64,000 nucleotides of DNA from Tenacibaculum jejuense (lineage in GTDB: Bacteria > Bacteroidota > Bacteroidia > Flavobacteriales > Flavobacteriaceae). The stretch is from assembly GCF_900198195.1 (NCBI RefSeq), contig NZ_LT899436.1, positions 4,058,001 through 4,122,000 on the forward strand, given 5' to 3'. Under the pieces are notes generated by a model that was given only the letters and a program-made list of their open reading frames with translations, did no database searches and had not been told where the DNA came from. Below, piece after piece: positions 61,655-64,000 of this stretch. How positions within the stretch are numbered: the first letter of the stretch is position 1; each line of letters begins with the position of its first letter. The translations under genes were made by a program, and so were the position numbers.

Positions 61655-63265
61655 ATGAATACGAAAAAACACAATTGGATTCTTTACTTTATTGTAGTAA
61701 CAATTTTTACTACAATAGCAGTTCAGTTTTATTGGAATTATAAAAATTACCAACAAAATAAACTGAGAGTAATGAATGAAATTCAAATAAGTTTAGATAA
61801 TGCTATCGAGAAGTATTTTACAGATTTATCTAAGGCGAATCACTTTTCAATTATTACTCCAAAAAACGACTCAAAGAGCTCTGTAAAAGTTGGGAATGTT
61901 ATGAAAGATATCTTTTTATCGATAGATAATACGAGATATCCAAAAAAAGAGAAAAAAGCAAAAACGAAAGAAGAAGCAAAAGATAGTACAAGTTTAACTT
62001 TTCAATCGTTAGTTATCACTACAGATAATTCAAATGAATATAAAAACACAGCTTTTGTTGTAGATAGTTTCTTTAGTAAGAAGAAGAAAAATATTTTAAG
62101 TCATGTTCATACAGATAGTATTTATTGTGCCGATAGTGTTAATTGTATTCAAACAACTGGACTTTCTTCAGTGGGAGACAAGATTAAAGTATTTAAAGGA
62201 AAAAAAGCAGCTGACAGTTTAAAATTAATTAAAGGAATACAAACTCTTTTTATAGCCATTCAAAATGATACTATGAATCATAGTAAAATTGATACTATTT
62301 TAAAAAAAGAACTTGAGAAAAAGCAAATTAGTGTAGATTATTCCTTTGAATATTATAAACAAGACACCATTCATACTTCGTTTGCAACCAAACCAGTACA
62401 AACATTTGCAACCATCGAATCTAAATCAACATTTTTGGGTCCTGACAAACGATTCAAAATGAAATATTCTAATCCTTCTGCTGAAGCTTTAAAAAGAAGT
62501 TTTACAGGAATATTACTTTCTTTATTATTATCATTAGCTGTAGTATTTAGTTTATTTTATTTACTAAAAATCATTAACGATCAAAAAGAATTAGCTGAAA
62601 TAAAAAATGATTTAATTAGTAATATTACTCACGAATTTAAAACCCCTATTACAACGGTATCTACAGCATTAGAAGCAATCAATAACTTTAATGCTATAGA
62701 AGACAAAGAGAAAACTAAAAAATATGTTTCTATATCAGAAAGTCAAATAAAGAAACTGCATGTGATGGTTGAAAAACTTTTAGAAACAGCAACTCTTGAT
62801 AGTGAAAAGTTACTACTAAAAGAAGAGGCTGTTGAAATTGTGAGTTTACTTGAAAAACTAAGTAGAAAACATCAATTATTTACCACTAATAAAAAAATAG
62901 ATTTCATTTCTAACATTGAAGATTTAGTTATTAAAGTAGATGAATTCCATTTAGAAAATGCTATTTCTAATTTAATCGATAATGCTATAAAATACGGCGG
63001 TGACAAAATTCAGTTTGAGTTTAAATCTACATCAAAAGATCTTCAGATTACTGTAACCGACAACGGAAAAGGAATAGACAAAAACCAACAAGATAAAATT
63101 TTTGATAAATTTTATAGAGTTCCTAAAGGAAATACACACGACGTAAAAGGTTTTGGAATTGGTTTATATTATACTAAAAAAATCATTGAAAAACACAATG
63201 GTACTATTCAATTACATTCAATTCCTGGACAAACAACTTTTAAAATAACTATGTCTTATGAGTAA
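61655..63265 (+). CDS. Sensor histidine kinase
   Basis: 536 residues. Two membrane segments (about 10-28 and 285-303) enclose a periplasmic domain. HisKA carries the phospho-His in ISNITHEFKTPITT; HATPase motifs are NAISNLIDNAIKYG (N), DNGKGID (G1) and GFGIGLYY (G2). Its stop overlaps the response-regulator ATG by 8 nt. It resembles the RprX-type sensors of Bacteroidota that neighbour surface-protein operons. Confidence 0.94.
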   Translation: MNTKKHNWILYFIVVTIFTTIAVQFYWNYKNYQQNKLRVMNEIQISLDNAIEKYFTDLSKANHFSIITPKNDSKSSVKVGNVMKDIFLSIDNTRYPKKEKKAKTKEEAKDSTSLTFQSLVITTDNSNEYKNTAFVVDSFFSKKKKNILSHVHTDSIYCADSVNCIQTTGLSSVGDKIKVFKGKKAADSLKLIKGIQTLFIAIQNDTMNHSKIDTILKKELEKKQISVDYSFEYYKQDTIHTSFATKPVQTFATIESKSTFLGPDKRFKMKYSNPSAEALKRSFTGILLSLLLSLAVVFSLFYLLKIINDQKELAEIKNDLISNITHEFKTPITTVSTALEAINNFNAIEDKEKTKKYVSISESQIKKLHVMVEKLLETATLDSEKLLLKEEAVEIVSLLEKLSRKHQLFTTNKKIDFISNIEDLVIKVDEFHLENAISNLIDNAIKYGGDKIQFEFKSTSKDLQITVTDNGKGIDKNQQDKIFDKFYRVPKGNTHDVKGFGIGLYYTKKIIEKHNGTIQLHSIPGQTTFKITMSYE

Positions 63266-63938
63266 AAAGATAAAACTATTATTGGCTGAAGATGAACCTA
63301 GCTTAGGTCAAATCGTTAAAGAAAGTTTAGAAACTAGAAATTTTGAAGTTTTTCATGCAATGAATGGTGAAGAAGCGTATGAATTATATTCCAAAGAATC
63401 TCCTGAAATTTTAGTTCTTGACGTGATGATGCCAAAAAAAGATGGTTTCACTTTAGCCAAAGAAATTAGGGAAGAAAACAATAGTATTCCAATTATATTT
63501 CTAACTGCTAAATCTCAAACTAAAGACGTTATCGATGGTTTTCAACATGGTGGGAACGATTACTTGAAAAAGCCATTTTCTATGGAAGAATTAATTGTGA
63601 GAGTGCATAGTTTATTAGATCGAATTAATTTAAAAAAGAATTTAGAGAAAATAATTATTGGAGATTACACCTTTAATTATGAGAAACAAAAATTATACTT
63701 TAATGATGAAGCTGAATTGTTAACGCATAGAGAAAGTGAATTGCTATTTTACCTAACTGAAAAGAAAAATGAAATTTTAGATCGTTCATTTATATTGAAA
63801 AAATTATGGGGAGACGATGATTTTTTTAATGCACGAAGTATGGATGTATTTATCTCTAAATTAAGAAAAAGACTAAAAAAAGATCCTAAAGTTGAAATTA
63901 TTAATGTTCGAGGTTATGGATATAAATTAACCTACTAA
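63258..63938 (+). CDS. OmpR-family response regulator
   Basis: 226 residues. Receiver domain (about 1-120) with LLLAEDE, the acceptor Asp in LVLDVMMPKKDG, the Thr in LTAKS and the Lys in LKKPF. A C-terminal winged helix (about 130-226) ends VRGYGYKLTY. It is coupled to the kinase (8-nt overlap), and the 10-bp direct repeats at 61590 are a plausible target. Confidence 0.94.
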   Translation: MSKKIKLLLAEDEPSLGQIVKESLETRNFEVFHAMNGEEAYELYSKESPEILVLDVMMPKKDGFTLAKEIREENNSIPIIFLTAKSQTKDVIDGFQHGGNDYLKKPFSMEELIVRVHSLLDRINLKKNLEKIIIGDYTFNYEKQKLYFNDEAELLTHRESELLFYLTEKKNEILDRSFILKKLWGDDDFFNARSMDVFISKLRKRLKKDPKVEIINVRGYGYKLTY

Positions 63939-63964
63939 TGTTAAAATAATCGAAGAATAATATG

Positions 63965-63972
63965 TAATTTTG
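63965..63972 (+). promoter_or_regulatory. Promoter -7 element near the right edge
   Basis: TAATTTTG, probably for a gene that begins beyond the window; an ATG lies at 63997-63999. Confidence 0.4.
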
Positions 63973-64000
63973 ATCCCATCTAAAAACTAGGATCGAATGC

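Overview
The window looks like chromosomal DNA of a marine member of the Flavobacteriaceae (Bacteroidota; Tenacibaculum/Polaribacter-like, genus not provable from sequence alone). The evidence is very low GC, GLPGLI-family proteins, T9SS C-terminal sorting domains, an outer-membrane beta-barrel receptor, DUF4920/DUF6146/DUF5995 proteins, and many promoters of the Bacteroidota type (TTTG-N19-TAnnTTTG). Most of the window is densely packed core metabolism. No phage, insertion sequence, CRISPR array or rRNA was seen.

Layout. 0-7 kb: envelope and hypothetical proteins, an M20 amidohydrolase, a class C beta-lactamase-like lipoprotein, a cyclase-family/hemW pair and ruvC. 7-11.5 kb: an accessory island with a TPR sensor kinase and LytTR regulator flanked by an orphan protein, an AidA/PixA-type inclusion-body protein and a further orphan. 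11.5-19.6 kb: ade, pckA, DUF423, a saccharopine dehydrogenase-like gene, a C1B peptidase, and an HxlR/nitroreductase pair. 19.7-29.2 kb: SDR enzymes, a tRNA-modification cluster (trmN6, mnmD) with a previously uncalled 43-residue membrane protein, ilvE, a MazG-like enzyme, a HAD enzyme, a KirBac potassium channel and tag. 29.3-38.7 kb: dsbD, sppA, two convergent micro-ORFs with their own promoters and terminators, metK behind a structured leader, a Cys-less thioredoxin paralogue next to trxA, and a DUF58 protein. 38.7-41.5 kb: two tRNA-Asp genes, then an E1-like ThiF enzyme, a PAS-LuxR regulator and a LuxI/FeeM-like acyltransferase. 41.7-45.9 kb: an aromatic amino acid operon (pheA, aminotransferase, tyrA, DAHP synthase-chorismate mutase) behind a Phe/Tyr attenuator. 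46-51.3 kb: a secreted protein, DUF5995, rsgA, dtd, YceI and lipB. 51.6-56.3 kb: tandem T9SS metzincin proteases. 56.3-64 kb: a beta-barrel/GLPGLI operon divergent from an OmpR-type two-component system.

The strongest candidates for undescribed biology are four. (1) A small regulon in which the E1-like gene, the LuxR-type gene and the acyltransferase gene each carry the same 20-bp inverted repeat; for the first and third the repeat sits exactly 20 nt upstream of the -7 element, which resembles quorum-sensing wiring. (2) A Phe/Tyr leader-peptide attenuator with a readable antiterminator/terminator switch. (3) A metK leader with SAM-II-like elements and mutually exclusive pairings. (4) A two-component cassette enclosing an AidA/PixA-type protein. 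All regulatory calls were read by eye from the sequence; no folding program or database search was run.
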